In this document: one piece after another, positions 49,297 to 59,540 of the stretch
How the letters are laid out: each line of letters opens with the position of its first letter
Numbering within the stretch: the first letter of the stretch is position 1
Origin: Mycolicibacterium poriferae
GTDB lineage: Bacteria > Actinomycetota > Actinomycetes > Mycobacteriales > Mycobacteriaceae
Direction: 5' to 3'
Assembly: GCF_010728325.1 (NCBI RefSeq)
Contig: NZ_AP022570.1
Span: 2,790,001 to 2,854,000, forward strand
Length of the DNA: 64,000 nt
Translations under genes and position numbers: made by a program
The notes under the pieces: model-generated
The model's database searches: none
The model's input: only the letters and a program-made list of their open reading frames with translations
Told to the model about the DNA's origin: nothing

Positions 49297-49898
49297 ACGA
49301 GAAGTCGCCCGACGATCGGCCGCGAGAGCTCGACGCCCTCGACGGCGAGTTCGACGACGTGGAACGGCGCATCGCCCGCGAGATCGACCCCGGGGCACGC
49401 GCCATGGTCGTCGCGATCCTGGTGTTCGTCCTGCTGGCGAGCTTCGTGCTGCCGCACACCGGATCGACTCGGGGATTCGATGTGCTGGTCGGTACCGACG
49501 CCGCGGCAGACAGCGCCATCGCGCTGCCCTCACGGGTCTTCACCTGGATCGTGCTCGTCTTCAGCGTCGGCTTCTCGATCCTGGCGCTGGTGACCCGCCG
49601 GTGGGCGCTGGCCTGGATCGCACTCGCCGGTTCCACGGTCGCCTCGTTTCTGGGCCTGCTCGCGGTGTGGTCGCGACAGACCGCGGCAGAGGGCTACCCG
49701 GGGCCGGGCATCGGGCTGATCGTGGCGTGGGTCGCGGTCATCCTGCTGACCTACCACTGGGCCCGGGTCGTGGCGACCCGATCGGCGCTGCTGCTGGCCA
49801 GCGAGGAGCACCGCCGCTGGCTTGCCGCCGAACGACAGAAAGAGGGCTTGCTCGACCGCTTCGGCGACGCCGACGACGGCAATCGCGAGCGCGGCTGA
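49293..49898 (+). CDS. Membrane protein of the miaB unit (Rv2732c-like)
   Basis: A 201-residue protein whose ATG overlaps the miaB stop (ATGA). An acidic start (about 1-35, [17 protein letters not shown]) is followed by four membrane segments in residues 38-160 and a charged tail ([20 protein letters not shown]). No catalytic motif is seen. It is the usual companion of miaB in mycobacteria, and its function is not known to me. The convergent DUF349 gene ends 110 bases away, with a GC-rich repeat between. Confidence 0.8.
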   Translation: MNEKSPDDRPRELDALDGEFDDVERRIAREIDPGARAMVVAILVFVLLASFVLPHTGSTRGFDVLVGTDAAADSAIALPSRVFTWIVLVFSVGFSILALVTRRWALAWIALAGSTVASFLGLLAVWSRQTAAEGYPGPGIGLIVAWVAVILLTYHWARVVATRSALLLASEEHRRWLAAERQKEGLLDRFGDADDGNRERG

Positions 49899-49913
49899 CG
49901 CTCGGCCCCCAGG

Positions 49914-49976
49914 CCCTGCCGGGCCGTGGTCTGCTGGGCCCTGCCGGGCCGTGGTCTGCTGGGCCCTCCCGGGCCG
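49914..49976. repeat. GC-rich 25-bp tandem repeat between convergent genes
   Basis: Two exact 25-bp units (49914-49938, 49939-49963) start CCCTGCCGGGCC and contain GTGGTCTGCTGGG; a partial third follows to 49976. The GGCCC/GGGCC arms could form hairpins and act as a terminator for both convergent genes. Confidence 0.75.
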
Positions 49977-50008
49977 CGTTTTCCGGGCCCTCCCCGGGCC
50001 GTGCCCGG

Positions 50009-51409
50009 CTAGTTCTTCTTCCTGCCCAGCGCCTCAGCGGCGGCGTCGGCCCACTGCCGCCACTGCTCGGCGCTGGCGCGGGCCTGCTCGGCGTCCTTGG
50101 TGCGGCCGGCGGCCGCCGCCTTCTCCGCCTGACGTTCGAACTGCTCCGCGCGCTCGCGGAACTGGTCCGCTCGCGCCTGGGCCTCGGGATCGACACCGCC
50201 GGTGGGGGCGTCCCGAACCTTCTTCTCCACCGCGCGCAGCCGCCGTTCGAGGTCGGCGCCGCGCTCGCGGGGCACCTTGCCGATGGCCTCCCACTTGTCG
50301 GCGATCGCGCGCAGCGCGGTACGGGCTGCGTCGACGTCCGAGGTGTCCAGACGTTCCGCCTCCGCCAGCAGCGCCTCCTTGGCCTGCGCGTTGGCGCGGA
50401 ACTCCGCGTCCCGCTCGGCGGTCGCCGCGTTGCGCGCCGAGAAGAACTTGTCCTGGGCGCCCTTGAACCGCCGCCAGAGCGCGTCGTCGACGTCCTTGGC
50501 GGCGCGGCCGGCGGCCTTCCACTCGGTGAGCAGGTCGCGGAACGTCGCCGCGGTCGGACCCCAGTCGGTGGAGTCGCACAACTCCTCGGCCCGCACGCAC
50601 AGTGCTTCCTTGGCCTTCCTGGCCCCCGCCCGTTCCCGGTCCAACTCGGCGAAGTGCGAACCGCGACGCCGGTTGAACGTCTCGCGCGCGGCCGAATAGC
50701 GTTTCCACAGCGCGTCATCGGTCTTGCGGTCCAGCCCCGTGATCGTCTTCCACTCGTCGAGGATCGCGCGCATCCGATCTCCGGCGGCCTTCCACTGCTC
50801 GGAGTGTGCGGCCAGCTCTTCGGCCTCGGCGGCCAGCGCCTCTTTGCGGGCGGTCAGTTCGGCGCGCAGCTCCTCGCGCCTGGCTTTCTCCTGCTGGCTG
50901 GCGACGTCGGCCTGCTCGATCACCGCCGCCAACCGCGCCGCGAGGGAGTCGACGTCACCGAGCACATGAGCGGTCGGCAGGGTTTCGGCGAGCGCCGAGG
51001 CCGCCGAGCGCACCTTGCGGGCGTCCCCGGTGCCGGCGACCAGACGCTGCTCGAGCAGGACGACCTCGGTGTGCAGGTCGTCGAAGCGGCGCCCGAAGTG
51101 AGTGAAGGCGGCTTCGGCGTCTCCGGCCTGCCAGGAACCGATGTTGCGTTCACCGGAGGACGTGATCAGCCAGACCGTGCCGTCGGCGTCCACGCGTCCG
51201 AATCGGTGCGGGTCGCTCGCGGGAACCACGGTGACCGGGACCGGTGCGGCCGGCGCGGCGGGTTGGGGACCCGGACGCGCCGCGCCGGGCTTGGGTTTGG
51301 CTAGGGCCGCCGGCGACGGTCGGCGGCCCGGCGTCGCCGAGGGGATCGGCGGGGCGTCCGTGTCGGGTGCCTCGGTGTCCTTCGCCGAGCCCGGTTCGGT
51401 GATCGTCAT
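50009..51409 (-). CDS. DUF349 coiled-coil protein (Rv2731-like)
   Basis: A 466-residue soluble protein. The first 65 residues are Pro-Ala-rich and disordered; a small strand domain follows (about 68-100), then a helical body with DUF349 repeats, seen as [20 protein letters not shown] with [20 protein letters not shown], then [20 protein letters not shown] with [20 protein letters not shown]. The function is unknown; related proteins bind RNA or ribosomes in other bacteria, which is only a family hint. The end is basic (ALGRKKN). Confidence 0.85.
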   Translation of the reverse strand: MTITEPGSAKDTEAPDTDAPPIPSATPGRRPSPAALAKPKPGAARPGPQPAAPAAPVPVTVVPASDPHRFGRVDADGTVWLITSSGERNIGSWQAGDAEAAFTHFGRRFDDLHTEVVLLEQRLVAGTGDARKVRSAASALAETLPTAHVLGDVDSLAARLAAVIEQADVASQQEKARREELRAELTARKEALAAEAEELAAHSEQWKAAGDRMRAILDEWKTITGLDRKTDDALWKRYSAARETFNRRRGSHFAELDRERAGARKAKEALCVRAEELCDSTDWGPTAATFRDLLTEWKAAGRAAKDVDDALWRRFKGAQDKFFSARNAATAERDAEFRANAQAKEALLAEAERLDTSDVDAARTALRAIADKWEAIGKVPRERGADLERRLRAVEKKVRDAPTGGVDPEAQARADQFRERAEQFERQAEKAAAAGRTKDAEQARASAEQWRQWADAAAEALGRKKN

Positions 51410-51612
51410 GGTCGGTTACCTCGTGCCCTCCGCGCGTCATCCGCGCACCTGCCGCGCAGCGCGGCGCCCGTCAGCTGGTCGGGAACACCCCACCACGAGT
51501 CGCCGTGGCGAGAACGCTCCTGGTAGCTATTGAAACAGGTCGCGCCGCTCTGCGCCCACGCCTTGGCGATGGCGCCTGGCAGGGTTCGGTGCACAACGGG
51601 GGGAGGTCGTCG

Positions 51613-52488
51613 GTGGCGAAAGCGGATATCGCCGTCCTGCTCGCCCTCGGCGCCGCCTTCTTCATCGCGATCGGCGACGTCATCCACCAGCGTTCTGCCC
51701 TCGAGGTGACCGACGAGCCGGTCGGGCACCTGCAGCTGTTCACCCGGCTGCTGCGCGACGGTCGCTGGTGGCTGGGCACCGCGGTGGCTGCGGCCGGGTT
51801 CGGGTTGCAGGCCGCCGCACTAGCGCTGGGGTCGGTTCTGCTGGTGCAAGCGCTGCTCGTCACGTCGCTGCTGTTCGCGCTGCCCATCAGCGCCCGGCTC
51901 GCACACCGCCGGGTGACGCGCTGGCAAGGCCTGTGGGCAGTCCTTCTCGCCGGATCGGTCGTCGTCATCGTCACCGTCGGAAACCCGACGGCTGGGCAGA
52001 CGCGGGCTTCGGTCGAGACATGGCTGGGCGTGTGCGCGGTGCTGGGCCCGGTGTTGGCGCTGTTACTCGTCGGTGCGCGCATGTGGTCCGGGCCCACCAG
52101 CGCGGTGCTGCTGGGTGGGGTCTCGGGCACCTTGTGGGGCGTTTTCGCGGTGCTCACCAAGTCCGTGGTGCATCGGCTCGACATCACCAGCTGGGCCGGT
52201 GCGCTGGAGCTGATGCGCACACCTGAGCTCTACGCGTGGGCCGTCGTCGCGGTGGCGGGCAGCGCGTTCCAACAGGCCTCGTTCCGCGCCGGGCCGATGA
52301 CGGCGTCGCTGCCCACCATGACGGTCGCTGAACCGATGGTCGCCGCCGTGCTGGGTGTCGTGGTCCTCGGTGAGTCGTTGCGCCCCGCCGAATCCGGTTG
52401 GTTCGTGCTGATCACAGCGGTGGCCGTGATGGTGGTCGCCACGGCGGCGCTGGCACGCGGCGAAGCGGCCATCCGACCACCGCCGTGA
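51613..52488 (+). CDS. DMT-type (EamA-like) membrane transporter
   Basis: A 291-residue protein with nine or ten membrane segments and the internal duplication of DMT transporters (first half LLALGAAFFIAIGDVIHQRS, second half AVLLGGVSGTLWGVFAVLTK). GGGGGGAGG five to ten bases before the GTG at 51613 sets the start; the frame is open to 51505 but that part lacks a site. The substrate is unknown; the family exports metabolites. It is divergent from the DUF349 gene, 203 bases apart, in which no repeat is seen. Confidence 0.8.
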   Translation: MAKADIAVLLALGAAFFIAIGDVIHQRSALEVTDEPVGHLQLFTRLLRDGRWWLGTAVAAAGFGLQAAALALGSVLLVQALLVTSLLFALPISARLAHRRVTRWQGLWAVLLAGSVVVIVTVGNPTAGQTRASVETWLGVCAVLGPVLALLLVGARMWSGPTSAVLLGGVSGTLWGVFAVLTKSVVHRLDITSWAGALELMRTPELYAWAVVAVAGSAFQQASFRAGPMTASLPTMTVAEPMVAAVLGVVVLGESLRPAESGWFVLITAVAVMVVATAALARGEAAIRPPP

Positions 52489-52498
52489 CGTGGGCGGC

Positions 52499-52504
52499 TA
52501 GGTT
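52499..52504 (+). promoter_or_regulatory. -10 box of the 52512 gene (leaderless)
   Basis: TAGGTT lies seven bases before the GTG at 52512, supporting that start over a GTG at 52506. Confidence 0.5.
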
Positions 52505-52511
52505 GGTGCGC

Positions 52512-53201
52512 GTGCTCAGCGCCGTCGCCCTCGTCCCGTCGGCACCCGTGATGATCGCTGAACTGGCCGGTGCCGCCGCCACCGAGACCGCCGATCTGCG
52601 CGTTGCGGCGGTGTCCGCGGCGCGCGGTCTGCCGCCGCGCTGGGTCGGTGTCGGGGTCGCGTCCGAGGATGCCGTGGTCTCTCCCGACGCGGTCGGTACC
52701 TTCGCCGGATACGGAGTGGACCTGCCGGTCGCGCTGTCCGCGGCGGCCCTCGGCGGTCAACCCGCGAGGCTGCCCTTGTGTGTCCTGGTCGCGGCCTGGC
52801 TTCGCGGCACGGCCAACCCGGCGGCCAGCGCCGAGATGCACACCTACCGCGGTGATCACCCGGCGGAGGCGGCTGTGGCGCTGGGACGGCGGCTGCGCGC
52901 CGACCTCGACGCGTTCGACGAGCCCACCGGCGTGCTGGTGGTCGCCGACGGTGCGAACACGCTGACCCCCGCCGCGCCGGGGGGATACGACCCCGACGCG
53001 CTCGCCGGTCAGCACGCCCTCGACGATGCATTGGCCGGCGGCGCCGCGTCCGCGCTGGTCGGGTTGAGCGAGAGTGCTGTCGGCCGGGTGGCCTACCAGG
53101 TGCTCGCCGGTCTCGTCGCCCCGGCGCCACGATCGGCCGACGAGCTCTACCGCGGCGCTCCGTACGGCGTCGGCTACTTCGTCGGCCGCTGGACGCCGTG
53201 A
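52512..53201 (+). CDS. Extradiol dioxygenase-like protein (Rv2728c-like)
   Basis: A 229-residue Ala-rich protein placed just upstream of miaA in mycobacteria. The N-terminus [20 protein letters not shown] and the later [14 protein letters not shown] resemble the class III extradiol dioxygenase (LigB) fold, but metal-binding residues are not clear, so activity is doubtful. Whether it works with miaA is unknown. Its stop overlaps the miaA start (GTGA), so the two are coupled. It has a leaderless promoter. Confidence 0.7.
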   Translation: MLSAVALVPSAPVMIAELAGAAATETADLRVAAVSAARGLPPRWVGVGVASEDAVVSPDAVGTFAGYGVDLPVALSAAALGGQPARLPLCVLVAAWLRGTANPAASAEMHTYRGDHPAEAAVALGRRLRADLDAFDEPTGVLVVADGANTLTPAAPGGYDPDALAGQHALDDALAGGAASALVGLSESAVGRVAYQVLAGLVAPAPRSADELYRGAPYGVGYFVGRWTP

Positions 53202-54124
53202 CCGACGTGCGGCCGCTGGCACTGGTGGGACCCACCGGCACCGGAAAATCGGAGCTGGCGTTACGGGTCGCCGACCGCCTCGCCGGCGAACTGCCGGTGG
53301 AGGTGGTCAACGCCGACGCGATGCAGCTCTACCGCGGCATGGACATCGGCACCGCCAAACTGCCTGTCAGCGAACGGCGCGGCGTGCCCCACCACCAGCT
53401 CGATGTGCTCGACGTGACCGAAACGGCGACCGTCGCGCGCTATCAGCAGGCCGCGGCCGCCGATATCGAAGCCATCGCCGCCCGGGGGGCTCTGCCGGTG
53501 ATCGTCGGCGGGTCGATGCTCTACATCCAGTCGCTGCTCGATCAGTGGTCGTTCCCTGCCACCGATCCCGGCGTGCGGACCCGCTGGGAACAGCGGCTCG
53601 CCGAGATCGGGGTCGCCGCCCTGCACGCCGAACTGGGGCGCGTGGATCCCGCCGCGGCTGCATCCATCCTGCCCACCGACGGTCGGCGGATCGTGCGGGC
53701 CTTGGAAGTGGTGGAGCTGACCGGCCGGCCGTTCGCTGCGTCCGCGCCGCGCATCGGCACCCCACGCTGGAACACCGCGATCATCGGGCTGGACTGGGAC
53801 ACCGCCGCTCTCGACGATCGGCTGGCCAGACGCACCGAGCAGATGTTCGAGGCCGGTCTGGTCGACGAGGTGCACGCGCTGCTCGACCAGGGGTTGCGCG
53901 AGGGGGTCACCGCAGCCCGGGCGTTGGGCTACGCGCAGGTCCTCGCCGACCTCGACACCGGTGGAGACGGGTCGGGTGCACGCGAACCGACGTTCGTCGG
54001 CACCCGCCGTTACGTCCGCCGTCAACGCTCCTGGTTCCGCCGCGACCACCGCATCACCTGGCTCGACGGCGCGTCGCCCGACAACGTCGAGACAACGCTG
54101 CGGGCATGGCGGGAAGTATCCTGA
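53198..54124 (+). CDS. miaA: tRNA dimethylallyltransferase MiaA
   Basis: Transfers dimethylallyl to adenosine 37 of tRNAs, the substrate for MiaB. The P-loop is [14 protein letters not shown], with [19 protein letters not shown] and the [10 protein letters not shown] segment binding the substrates; [17 protein letters not shown] and [14 protein letters not shown] are in the tRNA part. Length of 308 is typical. It starts with GTG overlapping the previous stop; the -10 box of dapF begins within its last codons. Confidence 0.95.
   Translation: MTDVRPLALVGPTGTGKSELALRVADRLAGELPVEVVNADAMQLYRGMDIGTAKLPVSERRGVPHHQLDVLDVTETATVARYQQAAAADIEAIAARGALPVIVGGSMLYIQSLLDQWSFPATDPGVRTRWEQRLAEIGVAALHAELGRVDPAAAASILPTDGRRIVRALEVVELTGRPFAASAPRIGTPRWNTAIIGLDWDTAALDDRLARRTEQMFEAGLVDEVHALLDQGLREGVTAARALGYAQVLADLDTGGDGSGAREPTFVGTRRYVRRQRSWFRRDHRITWLDGASPDNVETTLRAWREVS
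54117..54122 (+). promoter_or_regulatory. -10 box of dapF (leaderless)
   Basis: TATCCT overlaps the last codons of miaA and is followed by six bases and the dapF GTG. Confidence 0.6.
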
Positions 54125-54128
54125 ACAG

Positions 54129-55022
54129 GTGAAGTTCGCCAAAGGGCACGGCACGGAGAACGACTTCGTCATCCTGGTCGACGAGCCCGCCGACATCGCA
54201 CTGGTGCCGTCCGCGGTGGCCGCCCTGTGCGATCGCCGACGGGGGTTGGGCGCCGACGGCGTGCTTCGCGTCACCACGGCCGGTGCGTTGCTGTCGGCCG
54301 GTGTCCTCGAGCGCCTGCCCGACGGCGTCTCCGCCGAAGACTGGTTCATGGACTACCGCAACGCCGACGGGTCGTCGGCGCAGATGTGCGGCAACGGGGT
54401 GCGGGTCTTCGCCCACTACCTGTGGGCGGCCGGGCTGGAGCGCCGCCGCGAGTTCGTGGTCGGCTCCCTGGCCGGGCCCCGGCCGGTCGAACTGCGTGCC
54501 GTTGACGCGACGTTCGCCGACGTCAGCGTCGAGATGGGCAAGGCCAACCAGTTCGGCACCGGTACCGCCGTGGTGGGCGGGCGCACGTTCACCGGTCTGG
54601 CGGTCGACGTCGGCAACCCGCACCTGGCCTGCGTGGACGCCGCCCTGACCGCTGACGAGCTGGCCTCACTCGACGTCGCAGCGCCCGTGCGCTTCGACAC
54701 CGATCAGTTTCCCGACGGCGTCAACATCGAGGTCCTCACCGCCGCCGTGGACGGTGTGGCCACGATGCGGGTCCACGAGCGCGGCGTCGGCGAGACGCGC
54801 TCCTGCGGTACCGGAACGGTCGCCGCGGCTGTCGCGGCGCTGGCTCATCGCGGGGACGCCACCGGGGCGCTGCAGGTGCGCATTCCCGGGGGACAGGTCA
54901 CCGTCACGGTCACCGACGCCAGCAGTTTTCTGCGGGGTCCGTCCGTGCTCGTCGCGCAGGGAGAACTCGCCCAGGAATGGTGGCAGGCCCAGCAGACGTT
55001 AAACGAGGTGCATGAACAGTGA
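54129..55022 (+). CDS. dapF: Diaminopimelate epimerase DapF
   Basis: Interconverts LL- and meso-diaminopimelate, giving the meso form for peptidoglycan and lysine. The two catalytic cysteines lie in [11 protein letters not shown] and [10 protein letters not shown], and [12 protein letters not shown] opens the protein; 297 residues is normal. The GTG at 54129 is leaderless; the frame upstream runs through miaA. It works in the pathway of dapB and dapA elsewhere in the window. The hflX start overlaps its end by 11 bases. Confidence 0.95.
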   Translation: MKFAKGHGTENDFVILVDEPADIALVPSAVAALCDRRRGLGADGVLRVTTAGALLSAGVLERLPDGVSAEDWFMDYRNADGSSAQMCGNGVRVFAHYLWAAGLERRREFVVGSLAGPRPVELRAVDATFADVSVEMGKANQFGTGTAVVGGRTFTGLAVDVGNPHLACVDAALTADELASLDVAAPVRFDTDQFPDGVNIEVLTAAVDGVATMRVHERGVGETRSCGTGTVAAAVAALAHRGDATGALQVRIPGGQVTVTVTDASSFLRGPSVLVAQGELAQEWWQAQQTLNEVHEQ

Positions 55023-56460
55023 TCTCCGTGCGAACCTTGATTCGCCTATGACCCACCCCGATTTCGTCCACCACACCCCCAGCGCCGGTGAGCTGGCGCT
55101 CGACGACCGCACCGCACTGCGCCGAGTGGCCGGCTTGTCCACCGAGTTGGCCGACATCTCCGAGGTCGAGTACCGCCAGCTACGTCTGGAACGCGTCGTG
55201 CTCGTCGGCGTGTGGACCGAGGGCAGCGCAGCCGACGCCGACGCCAGCCTCGCCGAATTGGCGGCGTTGGCCGAGACTGCAGGCTCCGAGGTGCTCGAAG
55301 GCGTGATCCAGCGTCGCGACCGGCCCGACCCCGCCACCTATATCGGCTCCGGCAAAGCCGCCGAATTGCGCGACATCGTCGCCGCCACGGGCGCCGACAC
55401 CATCATCTGCGACGGTGAACTCAGCCCGGCCCAGCTCACCGCGCTGGAGAAGATCGTCAAGGTCAAGGTCATCGACCGGACCGCGCTGATCCTCGACATC
55501 TTCGCCCAGCACGCGACCAGCCGCGAAGGCAAGGCGCAAGTGGCGCTGGCCCAGATGGAGTACATGCTGCCCAGGCTGCGCGGCTGGGGCGAGTCGATGT
55601 CGCGGCAGGCCGGCGGCCGTGCAGGCGGAGCCGGCGGTGGGGTGGGTACCCGCGGCCCGGGTGAGACCAAGATCGAGACCGACCGCCGCCGCATCCGCGA
55701 ACGAATGGCCAAGCTGCGCCGCGACATTCGTGCGATGAAGCAGGTCCGCGACACCCAGCGCAGTCGCCGCGTCGCCAGCGACGTCCCGGCGGTGGCGATC
55801 GTCGGTTACACCAACGCCGGCAAGTCCAGCCTGCTCAACGCTCTGACCGGTGCGGGCGTACTGGTCGAGAACGCGTTGTTCGCCACGCTCGAACCGACCA
55901 CGCGCCGTGGGGAATTCGCCGATGGCAGGCCATTCGTGTTGACCGACACGGTCGGCTTCGTGCGTCACCTGCCCACCCAGCTGGTCGAGGCGTTCCGATC
56001 GACGCTCGAAGAGGTCGTCGGCGCCGAACTGCTCGTCCACGTGGTCGATGGCTCGGATGTGAACCCGTTGGCCCAGATCAATGCGGTACGCCAGGTGGTC
56101 AACGAGGTGGTGGCCGAGTACGGCATCGCACCACCGCCAGAACTGTTGGTGGTCAACAAGATCGACGCAGCCGACGGGCTCACGCTGGCTCATCTGCGGC
56201 GGGCGCTGCCCGATGCGGTGTTCGTGTCGGCGCGCACCGGCGACGGCCTGGGGCGGTTGCAGTCCCGGATGGCGGAGTTGGTCGAGCCGCGCGACACAGT
56301 GGTGGATGTCACCATCCCGTACAGCCGTGGGGAACTCGTCAACCGGATCCACGCCGAAGGACGTGTGGACGCCGTCGAACACACCGAGACCGGTACCCGG
56401 ATCAAAGGGCGCGTGCCGATGTCGCTGGCGGCGGGCCTCGCGGACTTCGCGACATTCTGA
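55012..56460 (+). CDS. hflX: Ribosome-associated GTPase HflX
   Basis: A 482-residue GTPase that binds the large ribosomal subunit and rescues stalled or damaged ribosomes. The HflX domain (about 60-270) contains a coiled part and a glycine stretch [18 protein letters not shown]; the G motifs are [15 protein letters not shown] (G1), [12 protein letters not shown] (G3) and [10 protein letters not shown] (G4). An ATG overlapping the dapF end begins the protein, although a later ATG at residue 13 is also possible. The length is usual for actinobacteria. Confidence 0.94.
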   Translation: MNSDLRANLDSPMTHPDFVHHTPSAGELALDDRTALRRVAGLSTELADISEVEYRQLRLERVVLVGVWTEGSAADADASLAELAALAETAGSEVLEGVIQRRDRPDPATYIGSGKAAELRDIVAATGADTIICDGELSPAQLTALEKIVKVKVIDRTALILDIFAQHATSREGKAQVALAQMEYMLPRLRGWGESMSRQAGGRAGGAGGGVGTRGPGETKIETDRRRIRERMAKLRRDIRAMKQVRDTQRSRRVASDVPAVAIVGYTNAGKSSLLNALTGAGVLVENALFATLEPTTRRGEFADGRPFVLTDTVGFVRHLPTQLVEAFRSTLEEVVGAELLVHVVDGSDVNPLAQINAVRQVVNEVVAEYGIAPPPELLVVNKIDAADGLTLAHLRRALPDAVFVSARTGDGLGRLQSRMAELVEPRDTVVDVTIPYSRGELVNRIHAEGRVDAVEHTETGTRIKGRVPMSLAAGLADFATF

Positions 56461-56494
56461 CCAGGGCGAATAGGGCGCCGGCTCGGCTGTGCGG

Positions 56495-56500
56495 TAGGGT
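56495..56500 (+). promoter_or_regulatory. Possible -10 box of the DEAD-box helicase gene
   Basis: TAGGGT in the 229-base gap after hflX would give a leader of about 180 bases before ATG 56690. The leader contains a hairpin at 56597-56613. Confidence 0.35.
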
Positions 56501-56596
56501 TGGCGACGTCGGCTGCGGCAGAACAGTGTTGACACCACCGCACGTAGGCACCCGCCTCTTGACGCCGACATCAGATCATTTCCCACATCACGTGGC

Positions 56597-56613
56597 GTGG
56601 CGACATTCGCCAC
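56597..56613 (+). other. Hairpin in the helicase leader
   Basis: GTGGCGA and TCGCCAC are perfect seven-base arms around a CAT loop, 77 bases before the helicase ATG. It could take part in leader control of the helicase gene. Confidence 0.5.
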
Positions 56614-56689
56614 CGTGTGCGCACTACCGCTGGACGAACCTCGTCGCGGTCAGCCGGGCACACACCGCCCGAACGCCGGAAAGGCACAC

Positions 56690-57997
56690 ATGACCACCCA
56701 CACCTTCGCAGATCTCGGCGTGCCCGCACCTCTGGTGCGCGCACTGGCCGCCAACGACATCACCACACCGTTTCCCATCCAGGCCGCGACGCTGCCCGAT
56801 TCGCTGTCGGGCCGTGACGTGCTCGGCCGCGGTAAGACCGGCAGCGGCAAGACGCTGGCGTTCTCGATACCGCTGGTGGCCGCACTGAGCGAACACCGCA
56901 GCCGGCCGAATCGACCCACCGGCCTCGTGCTGGCCCCCACCCGGGAACTGGCCACCCAGATCACCGCTGTGCTGCAGCCGTTGGCTTCGGCGAGCGGGTT
57001 GAGTGTGACCACCATCTTCGGCGGGGTCTCCCAGAACAAGCAGGTCGCCGCGTTGCGCGCGGGCGCCGACATCGTCGTGGCATGCCCGGGGCGCCTCGAG
57101 GATTTGATGCGTCAGAAGCTGATCACGCTCGACGACGTCGTCACAACCGTGCTCGACGAGGCTGACCACATGGCCGATCTCGGCTTCCTGCCCGGTGTCA
57201 CCCGCATCCTGGCGGCCACCCCGGCAGGCGGACAACGGCTGCTGTTCTCGGCCACGCTGGACAACGGCGTCGACAAGCTGGTGCGGCGCTTCCTCGCCGA
57301 CCCCGTCGTGCACTCGGTCGACGAGGTCAGCGCTCCGCCGGCAGCCATGACCCACCACGTCTTCCACGTCGGGGGAGCCCAGGCCAAGAAGGAGCTGGTG
57401 CACCTGTTGGCCTCGGGGACCGGGCGCCGAATTCTGTTCATGCGCACCAAGCATCAGGCGCGCAAGCTCGCCAAGCAGCTCACCGAATCGGGAGTGCCGT
57501 CGGTGGATCTGCACGGCAACCTCTCCCAGCCCGCCCGGGACCGCAACCTGGCAGCGTTCAGCAGCGGGTCGGCACGGGTTCTGGTGGCCACCGACATCGC
57601 GGCCCGCGGAGTTCACGTCGACGGCGTGGAGTTGGTGGTGCATGTCGACCCTCCGATGGAGCACAAGGCCTATCTGCACCGGTCGGGGCGCACCGCGCGT
57701 GCCGGCAGCGACGGTGACGTCGTCACCGTGGTGCTGCCCGAGCAGCGCCGAGACACTCAGCACCTGCTGCGTAAGGCCGGGATCTCGGTGCGTCCGCAGG
57801 AGGTCACGGCCGAGTCCGCACAGGTGCAGGCGCTCGTCGGCGACATCGCGCCGCTGCGCGCCCCCGCACCGAATCCCGCTCCTGCGGCGAAGAACTCCGG
57901 CGGTGCGCCGCGCACGTCCGGTCCGCGCCGAAACGGCGGTGGCCGCCGGCGTCGGCCGCGTAACACCGGGGCGCGGGCGGCGACCGCCACCTCGTAG
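56690..57997 (+). CDS. DEAD-box RNA helicase (RhlE-like)
   Basis: A 435-residue ATP-dependent RNA helicase. The Q motif region TFADLGVPAPLVRALAANDI precedes Walker A GRGKTGSGKTLAF; LAPTRELA, the DEAD variant LDEADHM, SATL and HRSGRTARAG are in place. A basic tail (about 410-435, rich in Arg and Gly) should bind RNA. GGAAAGG upstream of the ATG sets the start. The long, structured leader suggests control of the kind seen for cold-shock helicases, which is inference. A strong terminator hairpin follows. Confidence 0.93.
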   Translation: MTTHTFADLGVPAPLVRALAANDITTPFPIQAATLPDSLSGRDVLGRGKTGSGKTLAFSIPLVAALSEHRSRPNRPTGLVLAPTRELATQITAVLQPLASASGLSVTTIFGGVSQNKQVAALRAGADIVVACPGRLEDLMRQKLITLDDVVTTVLDEADHMADLGFLPGVTRILAATPAGGQRLLFSATLDNGVDKLVRRFLADPVVHSVDEVSAPPAAMTHHVFHVGGAQAKKELVHLLASGTGRRILFMRTKHQARKLAKQLTESGVPSVDLHGNLSQPARDRNLAAFSSGSARVLVATDIAARGVHVDGVELVVHVDPPMEHKAYLHRSGRTARAGSDGDVVTVVLPEQRRDTQHLLRKAGISVRPQEVTAESAQVQALVGDIAPLRAPAPNPAPAAKNSGGAPRTSGPRRNGGGRRRRPRNTGARAATATS

Positions 57998-58019
57998 ACG
58001 TCCCAGCTCGACGCACCAC

Positions 58020-58053
58020 ACCGCGGGTCGGCGCTTCGGCGCCGGCCCGCGGT
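58020..58053 (+). terminator. Strong hairpin with TTCG loop after the helicase gene
   Basis: A stem of 15 pairs (one G-T wobble) with the stable TTCG tetraloop at 58035-58038; the left arm begins ACCGCGGG and the right arm ends CCGCGGT. There is no T tract, as is usual for mycobacterial terminators. Confidence 0.72.
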
Positions 58054-58123
58054 TCGCGTTGCCGCAGCGAAATTCGATCGTCGGACCGAACTTACGGTCC
58101 TGTGAACATGCTCTGGGCCTCGA

Positions 58124-58151
58124 CCAACCATCCGGTTGGATGGGGTACGTT
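58124..58151. promoter_or_regulatory. Palindrome and -10 box before fadE20
   Basis: CCAACCATCCGGTTGG at 58124-58139 is a six-base inverted repeat with a four-base spacer, just before the possible -10 box TACGTT at 58146-58151. A TetR-type repressor site is plausible; no regulator gene is near. Confidence 0.4.
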
Positions 58152-58198
58152 GGCGGGCAGTCTGTCAAACGTCCGTACCGACGATGGAGGACATCACC

Positions 58199-59380
58199 AT
58201 GGGCCTGGGAACCGACAAGGCGGCCCCCGTCATCGCCTATCAGCGCACCCTGTTCGAACCCGAGCACGACTTGTTCCGAGAATCGTTCCGCGCGTTCCTA
58301 GAGCGGCATGTCGCCCCGAACCACGAGCAGTGGGAGGCCGACAAGCTCGTCGACCGGGGGGTGTGGCTAGAAGCCGGCAAACAAGGTTTCCTCGGCATGG
58401 CCGTCCCCGAGGAGTACGGCGGCGGCGGCAACCCGGACTTCCGCTACAACACCATCATCACCGAAGAGGTCACGGCCGGCCGCTACAGCGGCCTGGGCTT
58501 CAGCCTGCACAACGACGTCACCGCTCCCTACCTGATCCGGCTGGCCAACGAGGAGCAGAAACAGCGCTGGCTGCCGAAGTTCTGCACCGGCGAACTCATC
58601 AGCGCCATCGCGATGACCGAACCGGGTACCGGTAGCGATCTGCAGGGCATCAAGACCCGGGCCGTCAAGGACGGCGACCACTACATCCTCAACGGTTCGA
58701 AAACGTTCATCACGAACGGGATTCACTCCGACCTCGTCATCGTCGTGGCCCAGACCGACCCGGAGAAGGGCGCGCTGGGCTTCTCCCTGTTGGTCGTGGA
58801 ACGCGGCATGGAGGGCTTCGAGCGAGGCCGAAAACTCGACAAGATCGGTCTGGACGCCCAGGACACGGCGGAGCTGTCCTTCACCGATGTGCGGGTGCCC
58901 GCGGCGAACCTCCTCGGCGAAGAAGGGCAGGGGTTCATCTACCTGATGCAGAACCTGCCCCAGGAACGCATCAGCATCGCGATCATGGCGGCGGCGGCAA
59001 TGGAGGCCGTGCTGGACCAGACGCTGCAGTACACCAAGGAGCGCAAGGCCTTCGGCAAACCCATCGGCAGCCAGCAGAACAGCCGCTTCCTGCTGGCCGA
59101 ACTGTCCACCGAGGCCACGCTCGTGCGCATCATGGTCGACGAGTTCATCCGGCTCCACCTCGACGAGAAGCTCACCGTCGAGCAAGCCGCGATGGCCAAG
59201 TGGTACTCCACCGAAAAGCAGGTTCACCTGATCGACCGGTGTCTGCAACTGCACGGTGGGTACGGGTACATGCGCGAGTACGACGTCGCCCGCGCCTACC
59301 TGGACGCGCGGGTACAGACGATCTACGGCGGCACCACCGAGATCATGAAGGAGATCATCGGCCGCAGTCTCGGCGTCTGA
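58199..59380 (+). CDS. fadE20: Acyl-CoA dehydrogenase FadE20
   Basis: A 393-residue flavoprotein for the first step of fatty acyl-CoA beta-oxidation. The ATG at 58199 is preceded by GGAGG at the right distance, so the longer frame from 58136 is rejected. FAD-binding segments are AIAMTEPGTGSDLQGIKT and KTFITNGIHSD; the C-terminal helical domain has ERKAFGKPIGSQQNSRF, LHGGYGYMREYDVARAY and YGGTTEIMKEIIGR with the catalytic glutamate. Matches FadE20 (Rv2724c) by position and features. The natural chain length is unknown. Confidence 0.92.
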   Translation: MGLGTDKAAPVIAYQRTLFEPEHDLFRESFRAFLERHVAPNHEQWEADKLVDRGVWLEAGKQGFLGMAVPEEYGGGGNPDFRYNTIITEEVTAGRYSGLGFSLHNDVTAPYLIRLANEEQKQRWLPKFCTGELISAIAMTEPGTGSDLQGIKTRAVKDGDHYILNGSKTFITNGIHSDLVIVVAQTDPEKGALGFSLLVVERGMEGFERGRKLDKIGLDAQDTAELSFTDVRVPAANLLGEEGQGFIYLMQNLPQERISIAIMAAAAMEAVLDQTLQYTKERKAFGKPIGSQQNSRFLLAELSTEATLVRIMVDEFIRLHLDEKLTVEQAAMAKWYSTEKQVHLIDRCLQLHGGYGYMREYDVARAYLDARVQTIYGGTTEIMKEIIGRSLGV

Positions 59381-59540
59381 GCAGGTCGGAAACACGGCAG
59401 ATTCTTGTGCTGGACCGGCGAGGTGGCTTGGTTATCGGGGTCTGCTGACGCACAGTGAACGGACGCGGTAACTTTCTCAGAATTTCTCGAGGGACGCACC
59501 GAGGACTTCGAGACACCGTCGCCGACCGCGGGGAGGATCA

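Noticed and set aside
49601-51304. Open frame of 567 codons on the plus strand opposite the DUF349 gene
   Set aside because: Antisense to a conserved protein, made of Leu/Gly/Arg-rich sequence without any motif.
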